From Pectinophora gossypiella (taxonomy: Eukaryota > Arthropoda > Insecta > Lepidoptera > Gelechiidae): a stretch of DNA of 64,000 nucleotides. Position 1 is the stretch's first letter; each line of letters starts with the position of its first letter. The translations under genes were made by a program, and so were the position numbers. Positions 10,244-20,900 of this stretch are shown here, piece after piece. The stretch is taken from assembly GCF_024362695.1 (NCBI RefSeq), contig NC_065431.1, positions 3,168,624 through 3,232,623 of the forward strand, given 5' to 3'. The notes beneath the pieces are model-generated. The model saw only the letters and a list, made by a program, of their open reading frames with translations, did no database searches and was not told the DNA's origin.

Positions 10244-10489
10244 TGTTATATATAGGACGGGAAAACAGAAAAACACTTATCGATCGCTATAAAATGGCTT
10301 TTGCGTGTGAGCAACCGAAGAGCGTGGTGCGCGGCGTAGAGGTTAGCCAGAGAGAATTTTTTTTATCAAAATCGAAAAGAAGTGACGCGCAGGCGCGGCG
10401 AGCGCCATCTAGCGCCGAGTCGGTTGCCCGCACCAAATACTTGCCGCTTTATTTTAAAAAATGTTACATGGCAATTCGTGTCGCTAACA
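10244..10489 (-). repeat. BEL/Pao 5' LTR (inner)
   Basis: 246 bp. Differs from both other LTRs at several sites (AAAAACACTTAT against AAAATACACTTG; GTGCGCGG against GTGCTCGG). Confidence 0.93.
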
Positions 10490-10559
10490 ACTGCAATCGG
10501 ATTGTAATTACGTTAGGGAATATCAGAGGTCGCTGGTTCAAATCCGGCTCGAAGGACTT
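10490..10559 (+). other. 70-bp spacer with the 3' half of a tRNA-Tyr
   Basis: Lies between two LTRs. It starts with a 39-bp flank (ACTGCAATCGG...ATATCAGAG) that recurs after the outer LTR, then continues GTCGCTGGTTCAAATCC and GGCTCGAAGGACTT. The latter part equals the T-arm and acceptor 3' half of insect tRNA-Tyr, followed by CTT rather than CCA. No 5' half of a tRNA is present, so it is not a functional tRNA gene. Confidence 0.8.
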
Positions 10560-10806
10560 TGTTATATATAGGACGGGAAAACAGAAAATACACTTGTCGA
10601 TCGCTATAAAATGGCTTTTGCGTGTGAGCAACCGAAGAGCGTGGTGCTCGGCGTAGAGGTTAGCCAGAGAGAATTTTTTTTATCAAAATCGAAAAGAAGT
10701 GACGCGCAGGCGCGGCGAGCGCCATCTAGCGCCGAGTCGGTTGCCCGCACCAAATACTTGCCGCTTTATTTTAAAAAATGTTACATGGCAATTCGTGTCG
10801 CTAACA
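10560..10806 (-). repeat. Additional outer LTR of the same BEL/Pao family
   Basis: 247 bp, followed at 10807 by ACTGC and the same 39-bp flank. It appears identical to the 3' LTR at 3564-3810 at the sites where the inner LTR differs. Confidence 0.92.
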
Positions 10807-10999
10807 ACTGCAATCGGATTGTAATTACGTTAGGGAATATCAGAGATATTAACATGAACTAGTCTTCTTCTTCTTACAAACGGTTATTTTATACCTCTTA
10901 AAATATTTTATTTTCTCGAAAAAGCTTTATAATTACTTATAATTAAAAAAAAAAAAATTTACTTCAATTATTTTAAATTTCGCGCGAAAACGGTTGGTT

Positions 11000-11367
11000 T
11001 TTTTTTTGTTTTTCCCCGAAGGGTAAGGCAAACTATGCCCATACAGCCATGTCTTACGTATTTTTTTTTTCTTGATGATTAATGAAATGATGAAAGGTGA
11101 TGATGATGAAACCTAAGCCCCCACCCTCGGAGTAGACTCCTACTCCGAACCACAAACGAATTAACTCAAAAGTCCGCATAAACTTTCGAGTTATGAAGCG
11201 ACTTCTTGGCACGAAGCGAAAATAGGCAGATACACTTTGTTTATTGAATACCCCGACATAATAACACTTGCGAACTTAATGCGATCATTAACCACAAAAC
11301 ACCACTTCGTATTAATTATTTAGATTATTCAATGAAGAAAGCAACTGTCCCGTTCCCGTTTCCCGCC
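11000..11367. repeat. R3 repeat, first of two tandem copies
   Basis: Non-coding dispersed repeat: CCCCGAAGGGTAAGGCAAAC ... AGTAGACTCCTACTCCGAAC ... CACTTCGTATTAATTATTTA ... CCCGTTTCCCGCC. A second copy follows after a 95-bp gap, and others are at 53308-53655, 58075-58310 and 58617-59013. Confidence 0.75.
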
Positions 11368-11461
11368 AAGAAGCCCCAGTGACTTCACATTTCAACAAAC
11401 AAAGAAACTGTCAAACAGTGTCACTTGAAACGTGACAGATAGTTTTTGTTTGTGACGTCAC

Positions 11462-11852
11462 TTTTTTTTTGTTTTGGTTTTCCCCGAAGGGTAAGGCAAA
11501 GGGAACTATGCCCATACAGCCATGTCTGACGTATTTTTTTTCTTGATGATTAATGAAATGATGAAAGGTGATGATGATGAAACCTAAGCCCCCACCCTCG
11601 GAGTAGACTCCTACTCCGAACCCCAAACGAATTAACTCAAAAGTCCGCATAAACTTTTGAGTCATGAAGCGGCCTCCCGGCACGAAGCGAAAATAGGCAG
11701 ATATACCTTGTCCATTGAATACTCCAATATAATAACACTCGCGAATGTCTTCCGACTAACTTAATGCGATCATTAACCACAAAACACCACTTCGTATTAA
11801 TTATTTAGATTATTCAATGAAGAAAGCAACTGTCCCGTTCCCGTTTCCCGCC
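11462..11852. repeat. R3 repeat, second tandem copy
   Basis: Near-identical to the copy at 11000-11367 with a small insertion (GAATGTCTTCCGACTAA). It ends 48 bp before the first readable receptor exon. The two were probably made by a local duplication. Confidence 0.75.
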
Positions 11853-11900
11853 AAAAAGCCTTTGTTTCTTTGTTTTAATTTTTTTTTTCTTTTGTTCCAG

Positions 11901-11992
11901 TGTTAACTTTATTATCTGCGACGTTCGTGCTGAGCCTCATTGGAACTATATTCTTCTGTTTCACGAATACGATCAACGATGCTATATTATCT
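11901..11992 (+). CDS. SCRB exon: N-terminal membrane helix
   Basis: Thirty codons after a TTCCAG acceptor, entered in phase 1. They encode a hydrophobic stretch (LSATFVLSLIGTIFFCF) that is the end of the N-terminal membrane anchor, then TNTINDAILS leading to the ectodomain. The donor is GTGAGT. Only 48 bp separate it from the upstream R3 repeat. Confidence 0.85.
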
Positions 11993-14900
11993 GTGAGTAT
12001 TTTTTTTTCTAGGTTGTGGTTAGGGGCCTTGAGTATGTTCCTTTTGAGCTTACTTACTTACCTATCAAGTGCCTATTCAATTTTTTTTGACATGACTTAT
12101 TGTAGATTTCTCGCGGATGGCATTAACTACTTAACCGGACAAATGGGGAGCGCTGAAGGCTCTCACCCGGTACAACGTTTAAGAACTGCCTATTCAATAC
12201 AGGGTGTTAGTGACATCGTAACAAATACTGAAAGGGATGATTCAGACTATGATCCTGAGTTGATATCAGGTGCATTTTCCTGCCGGAAAATTTATAAAAA
12301 ATTTAGTGTTTTTTTTTAATTATTTTCTGTTCCATACTTTTGCGGCGGAAAATTCCACTTGATATCCATTCAGAATCATGGCCTGAATCATCCCTTAAAG
12401 TTCTCGTTACGTTGTCACTAACACCCTGTATACCTTATTCTTCGTATCATAAATCTTAAATCTCGGTACTTTAGATTTTTCTTATGTATGTATTGTGTTG
12501 TGTCTCATCTCATAAATAGTGGTTTTCTTATCCAATTTTCTTTTCCAGAACATGGTCATCCGGAACAACTCTCTAGCGTTTTCAATATGGCAACGCCCTA
12601 ACGTCAATCCTCTTATGAAAGTTCACATCTTCAACTACACGAATTGGGAGCGCGTACGCAGCGGGCAAGATGAGAAATTAAAAGTAGAAGATGTCGGCCC
12701 TTATGTTTACTCGTGAGTATTCATTTATTTATTTGTACACAATAAAACAGACACAAGGAACATAAGTACAAAGAAAACAATCTTATCTATCTTGGTTTTC
12801 TGTTAGTTTTTTCTGTGTATTGATTTCCGTATGGTTTCTGTCCTGTGTTGAATGTAATGTACCTGTCTGTCTGTGTCTGTGGTGTCCGGGAGTAATAAAT
12901 GTTTCTTTCTTACTATTACATTGGAGTTAGAAAGCGCCACCTATATTTGTTTTTGGGAACGTTCCCTGGAAATTCCCTCATTGAAAGAGGTTATTCCGGT
13001 ATCAATTTGTTTGTCTACATGACGTTTCGGTGTTACGAGACAAAACAAAACCTTCGTACCGAGGTATTCGATGTGAGCGATTATTGTTGCAAAACATGTA
13101 CATAATACATAAAACATAGTACATAATGCACGTCATCAAAATTACGAAATTACGTAGAACATTTAATGAATCGGACTAGAAATAATTATACGGTCTAAAC
13201 TTACTGGTACAGAGAGAACAGATGCGAACTTAGGGTGATGTGACGTCACAGCAATAAAGAAAACTCTGTAAATATGACTTACTAAAATGATATAAACAAA
13301 TATTAGGGGTTAAAAAAGCCACATGGTCCGGAGGTCCAGAGGTCCCGGGTTCAAATCCCAGTGTGTAGATATCACGAAAATCACTTTGTGATCGCTAGTT
13401 TGGTTAAGACATTACAGGCTGACCACCTGATTGTCCGAAAGTAAGATGATCCGTGCTTCGGAAGTCACGTTAAGTCGTTGGTCCCGGTTACTACTTATGC
13501 AAGTTAGTAGTCGTCACATAAACCATGTCAGGGGGCCTTTGGCTCAATAGTAACCTTGAGGTGTGTGACCTAACCTGTATTCGGCTGGTTTTCCCTTCGC
13601 GGCTTAGACGCCGCAACGTGTTTACGTGTGGTATCCTTAAAATAATCTAACAGATCTTATAGTTTTTTTAGCATAATGATACATCAATTTGATATGATTT
13701 AACAAAATCATATACATTATTAAATGAGGTCTGTCATCAGATATATCTCAAGTGTTGCCGAATAATCGATTATCGATAAATAATCTAAATATCGATATGC
13801 CTATCGATACTATCGATTATTAAGGGGTTTAGAATATACCCACATTCCCGAGATTTTCGGAGGTATGTGATCTAACCTGTATTGGGCTGATTTTCCCTTC
13901 GCGAGTGGAAGGTCAGACAGGCAGTCGCTTCTGTAAAAAACCGGACCTGTCAAATCTTCAGGTTAGGTAAGCGGACCCTGTGAAAAACGGGATAATGCTA
14001 AGGAGATGTCACTAACACCCTCATCATCTCTCACACCCTAACGCCTTGTATATGAAAATAATAAAAGAACAGGGTGTTAGTGACATCGTAACGAATACTG
14101 AGGGGGATGATTCAGACCATGATTCTTAGTGAAAATGAAGTGGAATATTCCGTCGCAAAATTCATGCTTTTTTTTTATTTTATTTTTTATTATTTTCAGT
14201 TCTATACTTTTGCGATCGCAAATTCCACTTGATATTAACTCATAATAATGAGCTAAATCAGCCCCCTCAATATTCGTTACCATGTCACTTACACCCCGTA
14301 CCAGTACATACAGGTACCATGGGTGTTAGTGACACCGTAACGAATACTGAGGAGGATTATTCAGACCATGATTCTGAGTAGATATTAAGTGGAATTTCCT
14401 GTCGGAAAATTCATGATTTTTTTTTTATTATTTTCCATTCCAAACTTTTGCGACGGAAAATTCCACTTGATATCAACTCAGAATCATGGCCTGCATCATC
14501 CCTCAAAGTTTTTGTTACGATGTTACTAACACCCTGTATACATATATTATAAAATGGCGGAAAAAACAAGATGGCCGCCATACAAACACTGTTTTTTCCA
14601 GAAAATGTCTCTGGTGTAAAAATGATGTATAGGGGTCTGATCGGAACGTCATCTTTGAAAATTGCTCCGCATCAGGGTTACACCATACGGCCTGGCAAAA
14701 CTATAACACCTAGAACTTTCTTGTTTTCACGAGACCTATCTAAATCTTGGTGAAATCTATAGCCGGTGAAAAAAAAAAACAAAATGGCTGAAACATAAGA
14801 TGGCTGCCATTAAAGTTTCGAACTACTACAGGACACGCGAGCGGTTTGCAGCGAGCGAACCACGCGACATCTAGTATTATAATATATATGTCGCAGTCGG

Positions 14901-17900
14901 ATTGTATAATCCGCTGTATTTCATTACGGCTAGCTGTTTTAAAAAACAGGGCCGTTTTGTAATGCGGCGGTTCAACGATTAGCCGCATTGTCATTGCGAT
15001 ACGTTCTCCAATAAAGCGGATCACGTTTAGCCGCATTGTACTTCTACTTAAATTGTAGGGTGACCATACTGACCATAATATTTTTTTCTAATTGCACTTT
15101 AAAATTGTTCTTAAATTCACTATTTACCGACTTTAACACGTTTCCTTTATTTAATTCACTTGTAACTTCGCTATTTAATAAAACACTTTCTGCATCCAAC
15201 GCCATTGTTGTTGTTATGACAGGCGGCGCCATGAGTGTTAAGAATCGGAACTAAAAACTGTCAAAGAGGCGGCTAATCCCTCGCTTTATTACATTACGGC
15301 TAGCCGTGTTGAATGATGTATGGCGACGAATACGTTTCGGCGGTTTTTTACAATACAGCTAATCGTTGAACCGCCGCATTACAAAACGGCCCTGTTTTTG
15401 AAAACAGCTAGCCGTAATGTAATACAGCGGATTATACAATCCGACTGCGACATATATACAGCCCCGCTTCGTACTAGATACGGCCCTGACAATTAGATCA
15501 GTTCAAAGAGTATTGTGATAACCTCGATACGTCCGTTATGTATGCTAGTTGTGTGTGTATACGTTATACAATGTGTATGTATGCAAAATCAATAAAAAAC
15601 ATAACGTTAACTCCGTCACATAAATTCTAAGAATTTTGTTGGACATTGGCCCCGATTTCTGCAGACACCTAATTTTATTTTAAGTTATACCCGTCATTTT
15701 CTTATCCGCCGAAAAGGAAAGGGATGGATGATTATCAGCTCTTAATTTTAGGAAGAATGAGTAAATGAATGAATAACCCGCGTGAATCAAAAAGGTGCCT
15801 CGCTGGTATGCGACCCGTTTGACGTGTGCTGTCAACTTAATTCTGGCGGGTTACTAGCCAAAGTAAAATTTTTATAAGGGTTGTTTTAGATTAGAGCTTA
15901 AAATTTACGTGTGTTCCATAAATGTTATGCTTGTCGATTACCGGTCCCCTTCCTTTTCGGTGGATAAGAAAATGACAGGTATAACTTAAAATTAAATTAG
16001 ATGACGTCGGCAGGAATTAGCACCATTGTGTTATTTACCGACACGTAATAGATAACTATTTTGTATAAGCCATCTTCTTCTTTCGTGTGGGTTGTGAGGT
16101 GGATTACCAACCTCATCAACCCTGGTGTCAGGGTTATTATTGAGCCGCCGAAGGCCCCTGACATGACTCATGTAACGACTACGTACTTACACCAATAATA
16201 CATACATAATAACATAAACTGCCTATATACGTCCCACTGCTGGGCACAGGCCTCCTCTCAATCAACCGGAGAGGGTATGGAGCATACTCCACCACGCTGC
16301 TCCACTGCGGGTTGGTGGAGGTGTTTTTACGGCTAATAGCCGGGACCAACGGCTTAACGTGCCCTCCGAAGCACGGAATCAACTTACTTTTTCGGACAAT
16401 CAGGTGATTCAAGCCTGAAAAGTCCTTACCAAACAAAGGACAGTCTCACAAAGTGATTTCGACAATGTCCCCATCGGGAATCGAACCCGGACCTCCAGAT
16501 CGTGAGCCTAACGCTCTTACCACTAGACCACGGAGGCTGTTAATACATATTTTTGTTTTTTTTTTTTGATCCATACTTTTGTAACGGAAAATTCTACTTG
16601 ATATCAACTCAGAATCATAGTCTGAATCATCCCTTAAAGTTTTCGTTACGGTGTCACTAACATTCTGTATATTTTAACTATTCTATGGCTTATGCAAACG
16701 GCTTCCGTGGTCAAGTGGTTGAGCGTTGGGCTCACGATCCGGAGGTCCTGGGTTCGATTCTCGGTGGGGTGGGGACATATCACAAAAATTACTTTGTGGT
16801 CCCTAGTTTGGTTAGGACATTACAGACTGATCACCTGATTGTCCGAAAGCATGATGACCCGTGCTTTGGAAGGCACGTTAAGCCGTTGGTCCCGATAAGT
16901 ACTTACTGATGTAAGTAATTAGTCGTTACATGAGCCTTTGGCGGCTCAATAGTAACCGTGACACCAGAGTTGATGAGGTTGGTACTCCACCTCACAACGC
17001 ACACGATAGAAAAAGAAGTACCTATCGCAAAATTCTATAAATAACTTGACCATCGTTATAATTTAGGTTGTTGAGATAGGCAGTATGTTTAATATTGCAT
17101 TTTTATTGACGAGTATCTAGTTGATAATATACGATGAGTGGGGTAGGTACGATGTTTACAATATAGGAGATACAACAGTGTTAGTAAACGCTTTTTTTTG
17201 ACGTGACTAAAAAAAAAAGAAAAAAAAAATGCCGCAGACGGCATTAACTAATTGGCCGGACAAATGGGGAGCGCTGAAGGCTCTCACCCGGTACAACGTT
17301 TACAACCCGGACAACAGGTCTGAGGGTGCCCACAAATTTTATATTGGCTAATAATAAACCGACAGAATTATGTTGACAGCGCACGTCAAACGGTTCGCAT
17401 ACCAGCGGGACCTTTTTGATTCGCCCGGGTTATTCATTCATTTACTCATTCTTCCTAAAATTAAGAGCTGTCAATTTTCCAATAATTAGTTTCTTACTCA
17501 TTACTGGGGTACTTACATAATTATTAAAAAATAATGTTATGGCAAAGGCATATATAAAAATATTTGTTGCTTGATATTTGGATCAGATATGGTAAAGAAT
17601 TATGTTGCCACCTATTTATTTTGATGTGACTGGGTATAATAAAAAGGGTCATTATTTATACCCAAAAACAAAGATAAAAGATGCATTTGTCTGTTAACCA
17701 TGAAATTAGAATTTAATTATTTTCAGTTCCATACTCTTGCGACGGAAAATTCCACTTGATGTCAACTCAGAATCATGGTCTGAATAATCCGTCAAAGTTT
17801 TCGTTACGATGTCACTAACACTAAGTATTATCAAGTTAATAATTGTTAATTAAAACATTTATTAAGAAGGTGACATTTTACTGATACTGATTATTATAAT

Positions 17901-20900
17901 TGTTTTTAGTTGTTTCATAAATGTCCCGCATTGGAGCAGCGTGGTGGAGTATGCTCCATACCCCCTCCGGTTGATTGAGGGGAGGCCTGTGCCCAGCAGT
18001 GGGACGTATATAGGCAGTTTATGTTATGTTATGTTATAAATGTCAAATGTAACGACCGTTGGTGCTCACGATCCGGAAGTCCCGGGTTCGATTCCCGGTG
18101 GGAACATATCACAAAAATTACTTTGTGGTCCCTAGTTTGGTTAGGGCATTACTGGCTGATCACCAGGTTGTCCGAAAGTAATCATGTAATTAAGTAGATG
18201 TAAGTAAGTAGTCGTTAGATGAGCCATGTCAGGGGCATTTGTCGGCTCAATAATAACCCTGACACCAGGGTTGATGAGGTTGGTATTTTACCTCACAACC
18301 CACACGATAAGAAGAATTGTTAATTAAAAAAAAATATCAAGAAGGTGACATCTTACACATACTGATAGTTATATACTTAGTTGTTTCATAAATGTCAAAG
18401 GGTGTTGTTTTGACTTGTGTAAAATGATATGTAGAACTTGGGTAATTGGGTACAATAAATATGTATTATGGCGTCAGAACCAAATACGATTTCCTACATT
18501 TGGCACTTATCGCTATGGGCCGTTTAGAGTCGATTCTTCTATCGTGTGGGTTGTGAGTGGATAACCAACCTCATCAACCCTGGTGTCAGGGTTACCATGG
18601 AGCCGCCAAAGGCCTCTGGCATGACTCATGTAACGACTACGTACTTACATCAGTACGTAGTAACCGGGACCAACGGCTTAACTTGCCTTCCGAAGCACGG
18701 ATCATCTTACTTTTGGACAATCAGGTGATCAGTCTGCAACGTCCTAACCAAACTAGGGATCACAACAAAGTGATTTTTGTGGTTTGTCCCCACCGGGATT
18801 CGAACCCGGGATCTCCGGATCGTGAGCACAATGCTTAACCAATGGACTATAGGGGCCGTTACTAGAGTCGATTCATACTTTCATAATCCTGTCAGACAAT
18901 GCCCAGATCACTCCGGACACTTCATACAAACAACCTCGTTTTACACAGACACTACACATTGACGTTATCGTACACGCGCATCTGTGTGTGCCATTTTTTT
19001 TGTTCATCTTACTATGGATGTACCTCGGATCTGACTACCCCAATTTTATTGTTATTTTTAATAAAAAAAAGTTTTTTTTTGTTATGTTATAATGTTTTTC
19101 TCTTCAGCCAGCAGCTGGAGCGAGTGAACATCAAGTTCTGGAAGGACCAGCTGAGCTTCCAAGAACGTAACCACTTCAAATTCTTACCCGACAAGAGCGC
19201 AGGCGCGCACTTCGATAAAATCATCGTACCCAATCTACCACTACTAGTGAGTACACTTTCAAGGACAGAACGTCTAATGACGTTCCGATTCCAAGGTGTC
19301 ATACTATCTATTATGAACCATCAATGTCCCATGGTCTCTGCCCGTGAAAGGGTTAATTAAATATGCACCGGATCATGTAATAATCAGTATCTGTAAGATG
19401 ACAGCCTCCGTGGTCTAGTGGTCAGAGCGTTAGGCTCAGGATCTGGACCGGAGATCTGGAGGTGTTTTTACGGCTAATAGCCAGGACCAACGGATTAACG
19501 TGCGTTCCGAAGCACGGAATCATCTTACTTTTTCGGACAATCAGGTGATTCAAGCCTGAAAAGTCCTTACCAAACAAAGGACAGTCTCACAAAGTGATTT
19601 CGACAATGTCCCCATGAGAATCGAACCCGGGACTTCCGGATCGTGAGTCCAACGCTCAACTACTGGACCACAGAGGCCGGGCGGTGGAGTGGAATTATCA
19701 TCATCAAATCATCCATCATCATCATCTTGGAATACGGGTATTAGTTTTTATCCGAGGTTTGGTTTAATCTAACATTTTTTTTCTATCTACAGGGTGTGGT
19801 GTCAAAGGCAATAGACATGAATGTGAACAGCCTCTCGCAGAGTGCTCTCAACTACGCCTTGACCTTCGCCGTTAACCATCCTAATGCCTTCATTGAACTA
19901 CCGGTTGCAAGGTAAGCCCTTTTTTTCCTAGTCTATGGCATCCCACTCCAGAGCAAAGCGTGGTAAAAGCCTACCCTCTCCTCTTCTATTGAAACAAAAA
20001 ACAACAAAAAAGCAAGAAAGCTTAACAAAAAATATAATGCATACGTTCACTTCTATTCTGCGCCTTGTTCGGAGAAAGCTAGGGGTCTTAAATTGGGAAT
20101 GTTCTTTAAAAAAGGTTTAGTTACAGTACAGTCATGAGCAATAATATAATGTACCCACTTTATGACTCTGTCGCACTAACATATTTGATATTAAGTGAGA
20201 CTTACAGTTCAATTTGTCAAAAAAGTTAATGTGACATGGTACCAAAGTGTATACATATTAATGCTCGTGATCGTACGATCTACTCTGAACCGGCGTGTGT
20301 GTATGAATCGATTGATGAATGTGGAGTAAACGAGAGAAGTGTGTCAGTGTCGAAGCAACACAAAATTTAAAAAAACAAAAGAGATTTATAGCAATTGTAC
20401 AGTACAAAAGAAAAAGATGTCATAGTTACATTATAAAAAGAAAAAATACAGTTATTAGGTACAATTTAACCCATTGGGGCGTGCTACATTACATAGGTAT
20501 GTACTTAAATATTGAAATTCCATAGTCTCATATACCCTGGTTTATTCGATTTATCACAAATTGAATTCAGAACTATTGAGCCTCCAAAGGCCCCTGACAT
20601 GGCTCACGTTTTTTTTTTATGTGACTTATTGTATATTTGCCGCAGATGGCATTAACTACTTGACCGGACAAATGGGTAGCGCTGAAGGGTCTCACCCGGT
20701 ACATCGTTTAAGACAACAGGCCTGAGGGTGCCCAGTTGGGCGCGAACCTCCTGGCTCATGTAACGACTACTTACTTACATCAGTAAGTAGTAACCGGGAC
20801 CAACTTAAGGTGCCTTCCGAACCACGGATCATCTTACTGTCGTACAATCAGGTGTTCAGCCTGTAATGTCCTAACCAAACTAGGGATCACAAAGTGATTT

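Larger units (their letters stand above)
3564..10489 (-). mobile_element. Full-length BEL/Pao LTR retrotransposon
   Basis: Two direct LTRs of 246-247 bp (TG...CA ends on the - strand) flank a single gag-pol frame. ACTGC, a 5-bp target duplication typical of BEL/Pao, occurs at 3559-3563 and 10490-10494. The order gag, protease, RT, RNase H, integrase and the YxDD-type RT place it in BEL/Pao. The open frame is intact and the LTRs differ at only a few positions, so insertion is recent. An additional LTR lies at 10560-10806. Confidence 0.96.

Noticed and set aside
10530..10559. Functional tRNA-Tyr gene
   Set aside because: Only the 3' half is present; the 5' half is absent on both sides.
10860..11880. 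First exon of the receptor gene
   Set aside because: No ATG-containing block with a phase-1 donor stands out; the interval is filled by R3 repeats.
14740..15254. Possible transposase frames in the GTCGCAGTCGG element
   Set aside because: Three short frames without transposase motifs, mostly TIR translation.
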